From contig NZ_JAIKXF010000055.1 in NCBI RefSeq assembly GCF_024684275.1, positions 113,604 to 177,603 on the forward strand: a stretch of DNA of 64,000 nt, read 5' to 3'. Shown in pieces: positions 54,969 to 61,680 of this stretch. The position numbers and the translations under genes were made by a program. This stretch comes from Ruminococcus sp. (lineage in GTDB: Bacteria > Bacillota_A > Clostridia > Oscillospirales > Ruminococcaceae). The notes under the pieces are model-generated. The model was not told the DNA's origin. It did no database searches and saw only the letters and a program-made list of their open reading frames with translations. Numbering within the stretch: the stretch's first letter is position 1; each line of letters opens with the position of its first letter.

Positions 54969-55136
54969 TCATTCTTCTTCATCATCGTCGCTGTCGTCAC
55001 CTTTTTTCTTGGCAAAGATAGCAGTTCCAACTGCAAGAATAATCGCAGCTGCGATAATTATGAACAGTACACCTCTCGGGAATCTGTCTCCCGTTTGTGG
55101 TACATTTGATGCTAAAAGCATTAATGCTGCAAACAT
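54969..55136 (-). CDS. 55-residue sortase-substrate-like membrane protein
   Basis: This very short gene encodes MFAALMLLASN, then VPQTGD, a hydrophobic helix (about 20-42) and a charged tail KKKGDDSDDDEEE. VPQTG followed by a helix and charged residues is a cell-wall sorting signal in miniature, with almost no passenger domain. AAAGGAGA lies at ideal distance before the ATG, and a consensus-type promoter and a terminator frame it. No signal peptidase site is evident, so it may instead be a membrane-embedded sortase-signal mimic or a remnant of a larger surface protein. The tail is acidic rather than basic, which is unusual for sortase substrates. Confidence 0.65.
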   Translation of the reverse strand: MFAALMLLASNVPQTGDRFPRGVLFIIIAAAIILAVGTAIFAKKKGDDSDDDEEE

Positions 55137-55174
55137 TATAAGGTCTCCTTTATGTTATAAATGTATCATGGTTT

Positions 55175-55203
55175 ATTTTAGCATAATATATCTTATTTGT
55201 CAA
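55175..55203 (-). promoter_or_regulatory. Promoter of the mini sortase-substrate gene
   Basis: TTGACA (55198-55203) and TAAAAT (55175-55180), 17-bp spacer, minus strand. Confidence 0.82.
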
Positions 55204-55215
55204 ATATATTTTTGC

Positions 55216-55249
55216 AAAAAAGCCTGAGAGCTTTTCACTCTCAGGCTTT
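55216..55249 (-). terminator. Terminator of the hydG operon
   Basis: A 12-bp perfect stem (55219-55230 with 55238-55249) with a 7-nt loop is followed on the minus strand by TTTTTGC; it is 4 bp past the hydG stop. Confidence 0.9.
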
Positions 55250-55252
55250 AGA

Positions 55253-56710
55253 TTAAAATCTGAAATCACGCTGACCGCCATTCTTTATGCTGTCAAGGTA
55301 TTCGATAGCACGCTGACGGCGCTTTTCATCGGGAACATTCTGTATCTCCTTTGCGATAAGAGTCTCACCTACTGCCTTTGTTTCCGGCGAAGCATAGTCA
55401 GAGAGGTACTCCTGCAATGTCATAAGCGCATTTGGGTGGCAGCAGTTCTGTATCTGTCCCACCTTGCACAGCGCCATGAAACGATCGCCTGTTCTGCCCT
55501 CACGATAGCAGGCTGTGCAGAACGACGGGATATAGCCGCCATCCATGAGCCACTTTACTACTTCATCAAGTGAACGCTGGTCGGATACATCGAACTGCTC
55601 TGTATCATGAGGTCTGTCCTCGGGAGTATAGCCTGCATAGCCGCCTACAGAGGTTCTTGAACCGCCTGATATCTGGGATACTCCAAGTCCGAGCACCTTT
55701 TCACGGCAGGCTTCGCTCTCACGTGTTGAGATTATCATGCCTGTGTAAGGAACTGCTATCCTTATACAAGCAACAAGCTTTGCAAATGTATCATCGTCGA
55801 TGCCGTTGTCAAATACGGAAGGGTCAATATCCGAGGCTCTTCTGATTCGCGGAACACTGATAGTGTGCGGTCCTACGCCGTGAACAGCTTCAAGGTGCTC
55901 TGCATGCATGAGAAGTCCTGCGAATTCGTACTTGTACTTGTCAAGTCCGAAGAGAACACCAAGACCTACGTCGTCAATACCGCCCTCCATAGCTCTGTCC
56001 ATAGCCTCTGTGTGATATGCGTAGTTATGCTTTGGTCCTGCCGGGTGAAGCTTCTCATAGCTCTCCTTGTGGTAGGTCTCCTGGAACAGGATATATGTGC
56101 CAATACCTGCTTCCTTGAGCTTGCGGTAGTTTTCAACGGTTGTTGCGGCGATATTAACGTTTACACGGCGGATAGCTCCGTTTTTGTGCTTTATGGAGTA
56201 GATAGTATTGATACATTCAAGGATATACTCGATAGGATTGTTTACAGGATCCTCGCCCGATTCGATCGCAAGGCGCTTGTGTCCCATATCCTGAAGAGCA
56301 ATGACCTCCTGACGGACCTCCTCCTGAGTCAGCTTCTTGCGCGGTATTTCCTTATTCTGCATATGATATGGACAGTATACGCACTTGTTTACGCAATAAT
56401 TTGAAAGATAAAGCGGAGCAAACATAACTATTCTGTTGCCGTAAAATGCCTGCTTTATCTCCTTTGCAAGCTCGTACATCTTCTCTGTCATCTCCGGGAT
56501 ATCACAGGCAAGAAGCACACTTGCCTCACGGTGAGTAAGCCCTGCGCACTCAACTCCCCTTCCTGTTTTTCTCGGCTTTGCCTTTTCGAGTATCTGCTCG
56601 ATAAGCTGGCGGTTATGCTTGTTCTGTTCAGCATATTCCAGTGTAGCCAGTATCTCCTCATCATTGATAAATTCTTCTGCTTTAAGGGATTTTACATCAT
56701 ACATATTCAT
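55253..56710 (-). CDS. hydG: [FeFe]-hydrogenase H-cluster radical SAM maturase
   Basis: HydG (485 residues) cleaves tyrosine to make the CO and cyanide ligands of the H-cluster. The radical SAM cluster motif is C106-V-N-K-C110-V-Y-C113, and the C-terminal auxiliary-cluster region has CTACYREGRTGDRFMALC followed by CC (near 398-424), which distinguishes HydG from thiamine ThiH. It fits the hydrogenase encoded at 30709-34896. The companion maturases HydE and HydF are not in this window. It is the last gene of an operon that begins with a TM1266-type regulator. Confidence 0.95.
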   Translation of the reverse strand: MNMYDVKSLKAEEFINDEEILATLEYAEQNKHNRQLIEQILEKAKPRKTGRGVECAGLTHREASVLLACDIPEMTEKMYELAKEIKQAFYGNRIVMFAPLYLSNYCVNKCVYCPYHMQNKEIPRKKLTQEEVRQEVIALQDMGHKRLAIESGEDPVNNPIEYILECINTIYSIKHKNGAIRRVNVNIAATTVENYRKLKEAGIGTYILFQETYHKESYEKLHPAGPKHNYAYHTEAMDRAMEGGIDDVGLGVLFGLDKYKYEFAGLLMHAEHLEAVHGVGPHTISVPRIRRASDIDPSVFDNGIDDDTFAKLVACIRIAVPYTGMIISTRESEACREKVLGLGVSQISGGSRTSVGGYAGYTPEDRPHDTEQFDVSDQRSLDEVVKWLMDGGYIPSFCTACYREGRTGDRFMALCKVGQIQNCCHPNALMTLQEYLSDYASPETKAVGETLIAKEIQNVPDEKRRQRAIEYLDSIKNGGQRDFRF

Positions 56711-56719
56711 TTTTCTCCT

Positions 56720-57190
56720 TTATGATCTTGCCTTACAAGACATTGTTTTCACTTCAATTTTGAATAAAGCAGTTCGTTCGAGTACAGCATCATCGTACTC
56801 CCACTCTGCTCTGCCTGTCGCCTGCTTCATAATACAGCTGAAAGCATTTCTCTTCTCATCAGTTCCGTTTATGACTGAAATTGTGCCGTTTCCGATAACA
56901 CTCTGATATTTCGCAGAATGTCCGCAGGCTTTTTCAGCTTCGACCAGCTCATATCTGCCGTCTATCTCAAATCCGACTGACGGACACGCCTTTGCAAGCT
57001 CGTACTTTCTTCCTGCTTTCGCACCGTGAAAATAAAACGTGTATTTCTCATCATCAACAGTATATCCGTAATTGACAGGTACTATATATACCTCTCCATT
57101 ATCACAGAAGCCCACACGAAGTATCTTCTCACCTGAGATAAAGCGCTCTATTTCAGCTTTATCCGTTATTTCACGATCATTCCTGCGCAT
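56720..57190 (-). CDS. Pyridoxamine 5'-phosphate oxidase-like flavin-binding protein
   Basis: The 156-residue split-barrel protein begins MRRNDREITDKAEIERFISGEK and includes LRVGFCDNGEVYIVPVNYGY and FYFHGAKAGRKYELAKACP, the pattern of the NimA/PNPOx-like family. It should bind FMN or a similar cofactor; some relatives detoxify nitroimidazoles, but most have unknown substrates. AGGAGG precedes the start, and hydG follows 10 bp later. Confidence 0.85.
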   Translation of the reverse strand: MRRNDREITDKAEIERFISGEKILRVGFCDNGEVYIVPVNYGYTVDDEKYTFYFHGAKAGRKYELAKACPSVGFEIDGRYELVEAEKACGHSAKYQSVIGNGTISVINGTDEKRNAFSCIMKQATGRAEWEYDDAVLERTALFKIEVKTMSCKARS

Positions 57191-57205
57191 AAACTCCTCC
57201 TATCG

Positions 57206-57631
57206 TTATCGTTTCTCAAAAATCATCTCTAAAGCCCAGCTCTGCATCTCCCAGTACATTTTACCCTTGATATCACTGTATTTTACCCACAGGAATTCAT
57301 GGTCTTTTTCTGTAGGATCAGCTGTCTTTGATACCATTTTCCCGACATAATAGGTCTGTATCGGGTGAAAGAAGCCTATTTCATTATGGAAACAGTAAGT
57401 TTCCGCAGAGCACACTTCGCCTTTGACCGTAACCGCATAGCCTGTTTCTTCTGTACATTCCCTTTCAATACAGGCAATATGTGATTCACCGTCTTCTATT
57501 CCGCCGCCGACTAAAAAATACCCTTTTGGAGTGCGTATCACACCTACCTTATCACCGCAGACAAGGATAAGATATGCTCCCTCTCTGTCAGTGTATACAT
57601 GATCTTCCTTTGTTCCAAAGACTTTGTGCAT
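57206..57631 (-). CDS. Nudix hydrolase
   Basis: The 141-residue protein has a complete Nudix box, GGGIEDGESHIACIERECTEETGY (G-x5-E-x7-RE-x-x-EE-x-G), which binds the metal for hydrolysis of a nucleoside-diphosphate-linked compound. The substrate is not evident. The start at 57631 (MHKVFG) follows AAGGAG. It lies in the hydrogenase-maturation operon. Confidence 0.9.
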   Translation of the reverse strand: MHKVFGTKEDHVYTDREGAYLILVCGDKVGVIRTPKGYFLVGGGIEDGESHIACIERECTEETGYAVTVKGEVCSAETYCFHNEIGFFHPIQTYYVGKMVSKTADPTEKDHEFLWVKYSDIKGKMYWEMQSWALEMIFEKR

Positions 57632-57656
57632 GATATCATCTCCTTGCATCACGCGG

Positions 57657-57905
57657 TTACTTCTTCGATATCGCAGCTTTAACGGATACCCCCTGTATCT
57701 GCCCGAGTCTGCCCGTAAGACTGCTTATCACATCGGGTTCTGCGTCAAGTGCAACTGAAATGAGCGATATTCCCCTTTCTTTGTAAGGTATCCCCATTCT
57801 TCCGATGATTATATCGCTGTAGTCATGAAGCACATTGTTCACCTCTACTGCCGCAGACTGCTCATCAATAACTATAGCCGTCACAGCGATTCGTTTGTTT
57901 TCCAT
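57657..57905 (-). CDS. TM1266-type iron-only hydrogenase system putative regulator
   Basis: The 82-residue protein MENKRIAVTAIVIDEQ... with DIIIGRMGIPYKERGISLISVALD matches the small ferredoxin-fold (ACT-like) TM1266 family that is encoded with HydEFG in many anaerobes and annotated as a putative hydrogenase regulator. Ligand and target are unknown. GGAGG precedes the start at 57905; the longer open frame runs through the leader hairpins and is not credible. It opens an operon ending in hydG. Confidence 0.88.
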   Translation of the reverse strand: MENKRIAVTAIVIDEQSAAVEVNNVLHDYSDIIIGRMGIPYKERGISLISVALDAEPDVISSLTGRLGQIQGVSVKAAISKK

Positions 57906-57936
57906 TATTCCTCCTTTGCAGGCAGAAAAGCAGCCA

Positions 57937-57965
57937 ATAAAAAATCCGCCCATAGACGGACGGAT
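57937..57965 (-). terminator. Leader terminator upstream of the hydrogenase-maturation operon
   Basis: An 8-bp stem with one G-U pair (57944-57951 with 57958-57965), 6-nt loop, is followed on the minus strand by TTTTTTATT. It lies between promoter and first gene, so it should act as an attenuator. Its upstream arm is also part of the competing stem 57961-57967/57997-58003. Confidence 0.75.
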
Positions 57966-58081
57966 AGTATCTGCGCAAAAATATATTGCATAACTGCTAT
58001 CCGATAACAAGGTTCTGCACCCTGCTGCCCGAAAACAATAAATTTTAAGAGCCGAAATCAGAATAAATCCTGACCTTCGCT
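57961..58081 (-). ncRNA. Candidate cis-regulatory RNA (attenuator or riboswitch-like) in the hydG operon leader
   Basis: The 5' part of a roughly 175-nt leader forms a 7-bp stem (57997-58003 with 57961-57967) that encloses a smaller hairpin (GCAA/TTGC arms) and a second hairpin just upstream (58008-58013 with 58019-58024, 5-nt loop). The 7-bp stem shares its 3' arm with the following terminator, so the two are mutually exclusive. I do not match the sequence to TPP, SAM, FMN, cobalamin, THF, preQ1 or other classes that I know. Confidence 0.55.
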
Positions 58082-58087
58082 GTAATT

Positions 58088-58116
58088 ATTGTAACACTTT
58101 GATATACATTTGTCAA
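58088..58116 (-). promoter_or_regulatory. Promoter of the hydrogenase-maturation operon
   Basis: TTGACA (58111-58116) and TACAAT (58088-58093), 17-bp spacer, minus strand. The -35 and spacer also form an imperfect palindrome TTGACAAATGTATATCAA that weakly resembles a Rex site. Confidence 0.75.
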
Positions 58117-58220
58117 TCTATAATTGTTAGCATAATAAAACTGTGTTGGTCTCATTTTGTTCAGCTTATACAATGCCATACCCGTTTTTTAAAGAATTTA
58201 TATAATTTTTCAAAAATCAC

Positions 58221-58249
58221 TGGACAAAATCTTTTATTTGTGATATACT
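58221..58249 (+). promoter_or_regulatory. Promoter of the Cys-rich/Ala-Pro-rich protein gene
   Basis: TGGACA (58221-58226) and TATACT (58244-58249), 17-bp spacer, about 30 bp upstream of the start. The stretch 58117-58220 shows nothing else. Confidence 0.75.
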
Positions 58250-58280
58250 ATTGTTAGATTTATTTTTGAGGTGATTATTA

Positions 58281-58808
58281 ATGGGTTTATTCTCATTTTT
58301 CCAGGGCGGGGCTAAATATTTTGATAAAAAAATAGAGCCTAAGTGCGATTACTGTATGTACGGTAAGAGGACAAAGGACGGTAACAGAGTTCTTTGCGAA
58401 AAAAGAGGCCTCGTTGAACAAAATTATTCATGTAAAGCTTTTATATATTCTCCATTAAAGAGAATTCCTGTAAAACAGCTCAGATTTGTTGGCAGTATTG
58501 CTGATGATGACCTCTATATCGAGTCAAAGGGCGACCGTACAGAAAAGGAAGAGGCTGAAAATAAGACTTCAGCTAAGAACAAAAAAACTGAATCTAAGCC
58601 ATCGGCTCCTGCACCGTCAGCTCCTGCCGCTCCTGCTGAACAGCCTGCTCAGAACGCTCAGCCTGTTCAGAACACTCCTGCCCCACAGGCAGATGAGGCT
58701 GATAAACCTGAACAGCCGAAGGAACAAAAGACTGCCGAAAACGAAGCTAATGATAATACTGAAAATGCTTCTGCTGCAGAGACAGCTGCAAAAGCGGAAA
58801 ACACCTAA
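58281..58808 (+). CDS. Protein with Cys-rich N-terminal domain and low-complexity C-terminus
   Basis: The 175-residue protein has a short conserved-looking N-terminal domain (about 1-75) with CDYCMYG, then LCEKRG and SCKAFIY, four cysteines that could bind a metal, and FIYSPLKRIPVK. The C-terminal 100 residues are Glu/Lys/Ala/Pro-rich and presumably disordered. I recall similar small proteins (MGLFSF... CxYC ... LCxKRG) in related clostridia but know no function. No signal peptide or membrane helix. It has its own promoter and terminator. Confidence 0.7.
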   Translation: MGLFSFFQGGAKYFDKKIEPKCDYCMYGKRTKDGNRVLCEKRGLVEQNYSCKAFIYSPLKRIPVKQLRFVGSIADDDLYIESKGDRTEKEEAENKTSAKNKKTESKPSAPAPSAPAAPAEQPAQNAQPVQNTPAPQADEADKPEQPKEQKTAENEANDNTENASAAETAAKAENT

Positions 58809-58832
58809 AAGGCTTGAATTTAATAAAATACA

Positions 58833-58861
58833 TGAGGAGCTATTTAAGCTCCTCATTTTTT
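58833..58861 (+). terminator. Terminator of the 175-residue protein gene
   Basis: A 9-bp perfect stem (58833-58841 with 58847-58855) with an ATTTA loop and a T-run. Confidence 0.9.
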
Positions 58862-58864
58862 CTC

Positions 58865-58893
58865 TTGACAAAATATATATTTTAGAGTATAAT
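58865..58893 (+). promoter_or_regulatory. Consensus promoter of the tRNA-Leu region
   Basis: TTGACA (58865-58870), 17-bp spacer, TATAAT (58888-58893), both exact consensus. It lies 18 bp before the first tRNA-Leu-like unit and is the only strong promoter seen upstream of the intact tRNA-Leu. Confidence 0.9.
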
Positions 58894-58910
58894 TACATTT
58901 GTTGATTCAT

Positions 58911-59018
58911 GTGGGTATGGCGAAATTGGCATACCCACCAGATTTCGTTCGCGCTACGTCATTGGTTTATAAAACTGCTCCCTGTCGGCAGTTCAATTCG
59001 ACAGTCTTAATTTAATAT
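58911..59018 (+). repeat. tRNA-Leu-like unit 1 (5' half plus foreign block)
   Basis: It starts GTGGGTATGGCGAAATTGGC, nearly identical to the first 35 nt of the intact tRNA-Leu(UAG), and then switches inside the anticodon loop after GATTT to a block beginning CGTTC (58946 onward) that is shared with units 2 and 3. A T-arm-like TTCAATTC occurs near 58992, but there is no matching 3' acceptor strand and no CCA. In this copy the 5' half can fold as a 9-bp hairpin by itself (GTGGGTATG with CATACCCAC). Confidence 0.85.
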
Positions 59019-59122
59019 GCGGGTATGGCGAAATTGGCATACGCACCAGATTTCGTTCACGATACGTCATTGAATTATAAAGCGGCTCATCTGTTTGTAC
59101 ACAATCAACAAAATTTAATATC
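59019..59122 (+). repeat. tRNA-Leu-like unit 2 (5' half plus foreign block)
   Basis: Its first 35 nt are identical to the 5' half of the intact tRNA-Leu(UAG) at 59231. It then follows the same CGTTCACG... block as the other units, and its 3' part is more diverged (no clear T-arm-like sequence). No acceptor 3' strand. Unit spacing from unit 1 is 108 bp. Confidence 0.85.
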
Positions 59123-59230
59123 GCGGATGTGGTGAAATTGGCAGACACGTTAGATTTCGTTCACGCTACGTCATTGGTTTTATGATACTGCTCCTGTCGG
59201 CAGTCAAATTCGATAGTCAAAATTGAATAT
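59123..59230 (+). repeat. tRNA-Leu-like unit 3 (5' half of a different tRNA-Leu plus foreign block)
   Basis: It begins GCGGATGTGGTGAAATTGGC and continues AGACACGTTAGATTT, the 5' half of a different bacterial tRNA-Leu type, and joins the same CGTTCACGCTACGTC block at the same point of the anticodon loop. A T-arm-like segment (CTGTCGGCAG...) remains, but no acceptor 3' strand exists. Confidence 0.85.
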
Positions 59231-59315
59231 GCGGGTATGGCGAAATTGGCATACGCACCAGATTTAGGTTCTGGCGGAGAGATCCATGCAGGTTCAACTC
59301 CTGTTACCCGCACCA
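59231..59315 (+). tRNA. tRNA-Leu (anticodon UAG)
   Basis: An 85-nt class II tRNA: acceptor GCGGGTA pairs with TACCCGC, discriminator A, encoded CCA. The anticodon stem CCAGA/TCTGG encloses TTTAGGT (anticodon TAG); a variable arm and the T-arm CAGGTTCAACTCCTG follow. No promoter lies directly upstream except the one before unit 1. A mobile element begins on its downstream side. Confidence 0.96.
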
Positions 59316-59321
59316 AAAATT

Positions 59322-59350
59322 AAGCCGTAGGGTTATCCCTACGGCTTTCA
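59322..59350. terminator. Bidirectional terminator between tRNA-Leu and the recombinase gene
   Basis: An 11-bp perfect stem (59322-59332 with 59337-59347), TTAT loop, with A-rich and T-rich flanks. Confidence 0.88.
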
Positions 59351-59352
59351 TT

Positions 59353-60927
59353 TTAGTCATTAATTTCAAAGCACACTGTGCTTGAATCATGAAAGTCTCC
59401 GTTGAACTCTAGCGACACATCAAGGCTGCCGTCTTCATTTTCGTGGACGTTTATTTTCCGAACGAGCAGTCTGATATTGGTGTCGCTGATATATGGTTCG
59501 AGCAGCACCTCGTCCAGCAATTCTGCTGTGGACATCAGCTCGTCGCGACGTTTCTTGCTGAGCTCGTCAAACTTCCTGCAATCTTCTATCTTCTGTGTCA
59601 AATACGCTATCTCAGCTTCACGCTTTTCAATCATTGAATTGTAGACCTTAGCGTGTTCACGGTCGCCAATACGCTCCATAATAAGTTCCTCGATCTGACC
59701 TTTGAGCCCGACTATCTTCTCACTATAATCCCTTATCATTTTATCGTACTTTGGCTTCTTCCTGTTCCAGTTTTTTATAATCTCATCGTACTTCTTACTG
59801 GAATCATGGATCTCGTTTCTGAGCATTGCAAGCTCCGTATGGATAATATCATCGAGCTGAGGTTCGCGGATAGTGTGAGCGGTGCAGTATTCGTTACCGT
59901 ATCGATGGTTGTTGTTGCAGGTGTACTCCACCCATGAGTTGCCTGCGACAGTTCTCTTTTTAGCTATGAGGCTCGCTCCACATTCGGCACATTTTATCAT
60001 ACCACAGTACCTATGGATGACACTTCCGTACTTCGCCCTCGCGTGATTTTTCAGCCTGCTTTCAAGCAGTATCTGTGCTTGATTGAAGGTCTCGCGGTCG
60101 ATAATCGCAGGCATAAAGTTCTCATGACGGTACTGTTCTTCGGACGGAATAACATCCACTGTCTTGTAAATCTTTGACGTCACAGTCTTGTGGTTAACAA
60201 GAGTTCCTGTATACGCCTCGTTCTGAATTATACGCTTGACCGTTGTTTGCGCCCACAGAAATCTTTTTACGATTTCTGTGTGACGTGGATTCCTTTTTCT
60301 GTGAGAGAAATATTCCGGTGACTTTATACCGCGGCGGTTGAAGTCCTTGGCGATAGTGCTCAGTCCGTAGCCTTCAAAGAACTTCTCGAATATTTCTCTG
60401 ACTATCGCTGCCGCCGTTTCATCGACCAGTACCTCACCTGTGAATTTATCCTTATAGTATCCCATCGGAAGGTTCACAGGCATTCCTGTTTTTTGCTTCT
60501 GTCGTATGCCGGCACGGACTTTCTTGCCAATATCTTTGGCATAAAAGTCATTGACGAGCTGCTTGAATCCGATTATCATATCATCATTCTCGTTCGAGGA
60601 GTCAATACCCTCGGTCACTGAATACACCTTGACGTTGTTCTCGCGCAAGTAGTCGATGAACAGTGCCGTACGTGTACGGTGTCTGCCAAGTCGGGACAAG
60701 TCCTTGACCAACAGGATGTCGACCTTTCCGTCCTCGACTGCTAGCTCTATCTGGTGAAGTCCCTTGCGCTCGAATGTCATACCCGATACGTTATCGTCAA
60801 AGCTTTCACCAACTATGTCATAACCATTCTGCTCGGCATAGTCTACAAGTATCTGACGCTGATTCTGAAGGCTGTTCATCTCGGCGTCCTCGTCGCGTGA
60901 CAGTCTATAGTATAACCATGCTTTCAT
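59353..60927 (-). CDS. Large serine site-specific recombinase
   Basis: The 524-residue protein has an N-terminal resolvase catalytic domain (about 1-145; nucleophile Ser10 in YYRLSRDE, and Arg residues in LVKDLSRLGRHR), a recombinase domain (about 160-270), a zinc ribbon (CAECGASL ... CNNN ... EYC near 310-355), and a long coiled coil (about 380-460) typical of TndX/TnpX-like integrases. It would cut and join att sites for integration or excision of the element that begins here. It converges on the tRNA-Leu gene. Large serine recombinases usually do not target tRNA genes, which makes its position notable. The start is at 60927. Confidence 0.93.
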   Translation of the reverse strand: MKAWLYYRLSRDEDAEMNSLQNQRQILVDYAEQNGYDIVGESFDDNVSGMTFERKGLHQIELAVEDGKVDILLVKDLSRLGRHRTRTALFIDYLRENNVKVYSVTEGIDSSNENDDMIIGFKQLVNDFYAKDIGKKVRAGIRQKQKTGMPVNLPMGYYKDKFTGEVLVDETAAAIVREIFEKFFEGYGLSTIAKDFNRRGIKSPEYFSHRKRNPRHTEIVKRFLWAQTTVKRIIQNEAYTGTLVNHKTVTSKIYKTVDVIPSEEQYRHENFMPAIIDRETFNQAQILLESRLKNHARAKYGSVIHRYCGMIKCAECGASLIAKKRTVAGNSWVEYTCNNNHRYGNEYCTAHTIREPQLDDIIHTELAMLRNEIHDSSKKYDEIIKNWNRKKPKYDKMIRDYSEKIVGLKGQIEELIMERIGDREHAKVYNSMIEKREAEIAYLTQKIEDCRKFDELSKKRRDELMSTAELLDEVLLEPYISDTNIRLLVRKINVHENEDGSLDVSLEFNGDFHDSSTVCFEIND

Positions 60928-61000
60928 TTATTTACCTCCATTCTTAATGGCAGTCGCAGCACCTTGGTTGGTGCTACGACACACCATACCACAGACCTTC

Positions 61001-61198
61001 TCAGAAGTCTACTGTTTTCTCGTTTGTTTCCGAAATTTCGACCTTATCAACAACATCTGTCTGTGGACATTTGTCTATATCACCTGAATGGAGATAATCG
61101 CTGAGCAGCGATTTTATGAACAGGTCGAAGCCCTGTGCGTCTCCATTGAAGGTGACGTGGATGTTCCTGATTTGCGGTTCTTTAATAGTTCTTCCCAA
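61001..61198 (-). CDS. Small unknown protein upstream of the recombinase
   Basis: The 65-residue protein starts GRTIKEPQIRNIHVTFNG and is acidic at its end (DVVDKVEISETNEKTVDF). I do not recognise it. The start codon would be TTG at 61198, with GGAGA 8 bp upstream. It is encoded between the relaxase remnant and the recombinase on the same strand, which suggests it belongs to the mobile element; a role in recombination control is possible but unsupported. The 73 bp to the recombinase contain a 6-bp hairpin and no gene. Confidence 0.55.
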   Translation of the reverse strand: MGRTIKEPQIRNIHVTFNGDAQGFDLFIKSLLSDYLHSGDIDKCPQTDVVDKVEISETNEKTVDF

Positions 61199-61397
61199 TA
61201 TACAACTCTCCTTTTATATCTCTCGTTCATGTATCGTATGTGATTATAATTGTTCATTTTCAAAATTCCTTTCATTTTAGATTTGGGTTACCCCATGTGT
61301 ATTCCGAGAGCTTCCTTGCGCTCTCGTTCCTCGGCAAGCGCCTTGCTGTCAACGTGCTCCCGAGCGAACTCGGTATCGTCAGCAGGCTCGTCCTCTA

Positions 61398-61606
61398 TCA
61401 GTGAAGCCATAGCAGTAATGCCACCGACGATATCAGGTGCAGAAACTCTATCAACACCACTAGACGGAGTAATCTGAAGCCGCGCTTCCTGTTCTGCTCG
61501 TCGGAGCATTTCAGCTGCGATAAGGTCCGATCGTTCAGCCTCCCAGCCTGTGAGACGAGATCCTTCGCTGACTGATCCAGTTTCGACACCTCTGCCGTCA
61601 CGTTTT
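61398..61606 (-). pseudogene. C-terminal fragment of the nested mobilization gene
   Basis: In a second frame over the relaxase 3' end, the sequence reads VTAEVSKLDQSAKDLVSQ, then a basic stretch and the hydrophobic segment LLRLVVLIEFLHLISSVALLLWLH before a stop at 61398. Rejoined with 63106-63378 across the excised IS, it forms one open frame of about 160 codons, with coiled coil first and a membrane helix at the end. Confidence 0.7.
61602..61606. repeat. Target-site duplication, left copy
   Basis: GTTTT immediately left of the IS; the same five bases follow the right end at 63106-63110. Confidence 0.75.
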
Positions 61607-61624
61607 GGTGCTGTTGACAAACCC

Positions 61625-61653
61625 TCGACATCGAGTGCTGAATATGGTATAAT
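61625..61653 (+). promoter_or_regulatory. Promoter of the IS transposase
   Basis: TCGACA (61625-61630) and TATAAT (61648-61653), 17-bp spacer. A TTGACA lies within the inverted repeat but is too far from the -10. Confidence 0.65.
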
Positions 61654-61680
61654 AAAAGTATCGAAAGTGAGGTAGCAACG

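Larger units (their letters stand above)
61288..61606 (-). pseudogene. Relaxase C-terminal fragment (cut off by IS insertion)
   Basis: This is the 3' part of the relaxase gene whose 5' part lies right of the IS at 63106-64000. After removing the IS and one target-repeat copy, the frame ...GADVAK continues directly as RDGRGVETGSVSEGSRL..., ending EERERKEALGIHMG at a TAA. The region is Ala/Glu-rich and probably a linker or helical tail. The 90 bp from 61199 to 61287 have no gene. Confidence 0.8.

Noticed and set aside
56720..57190. Authentic pyridoxamine phosphate oxidase (PdxH)
   Set aside because: The sequence resembles the smaller NimA/PNPOx-like group and lacks the PdxH C-terminal dimerisation part, so vitamin B6 synthesis was not assigned.
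57657..58010. 117-residue version of the TM1266-type protein
   Set aside because: The extra N-terminal residues come from the leader hairpins; a strong AGGAGG lies before the ATG at 57905, giving the usual family length of about 80 residues.
58911..59230. Possible CRISPR array
   Set aside because: The repeated parts are tRNA-Leu 5' halves about 60 nt long with imperfect identity and 104-108 bp spacing; there are no cas genes and no unique spacers of uniform length.
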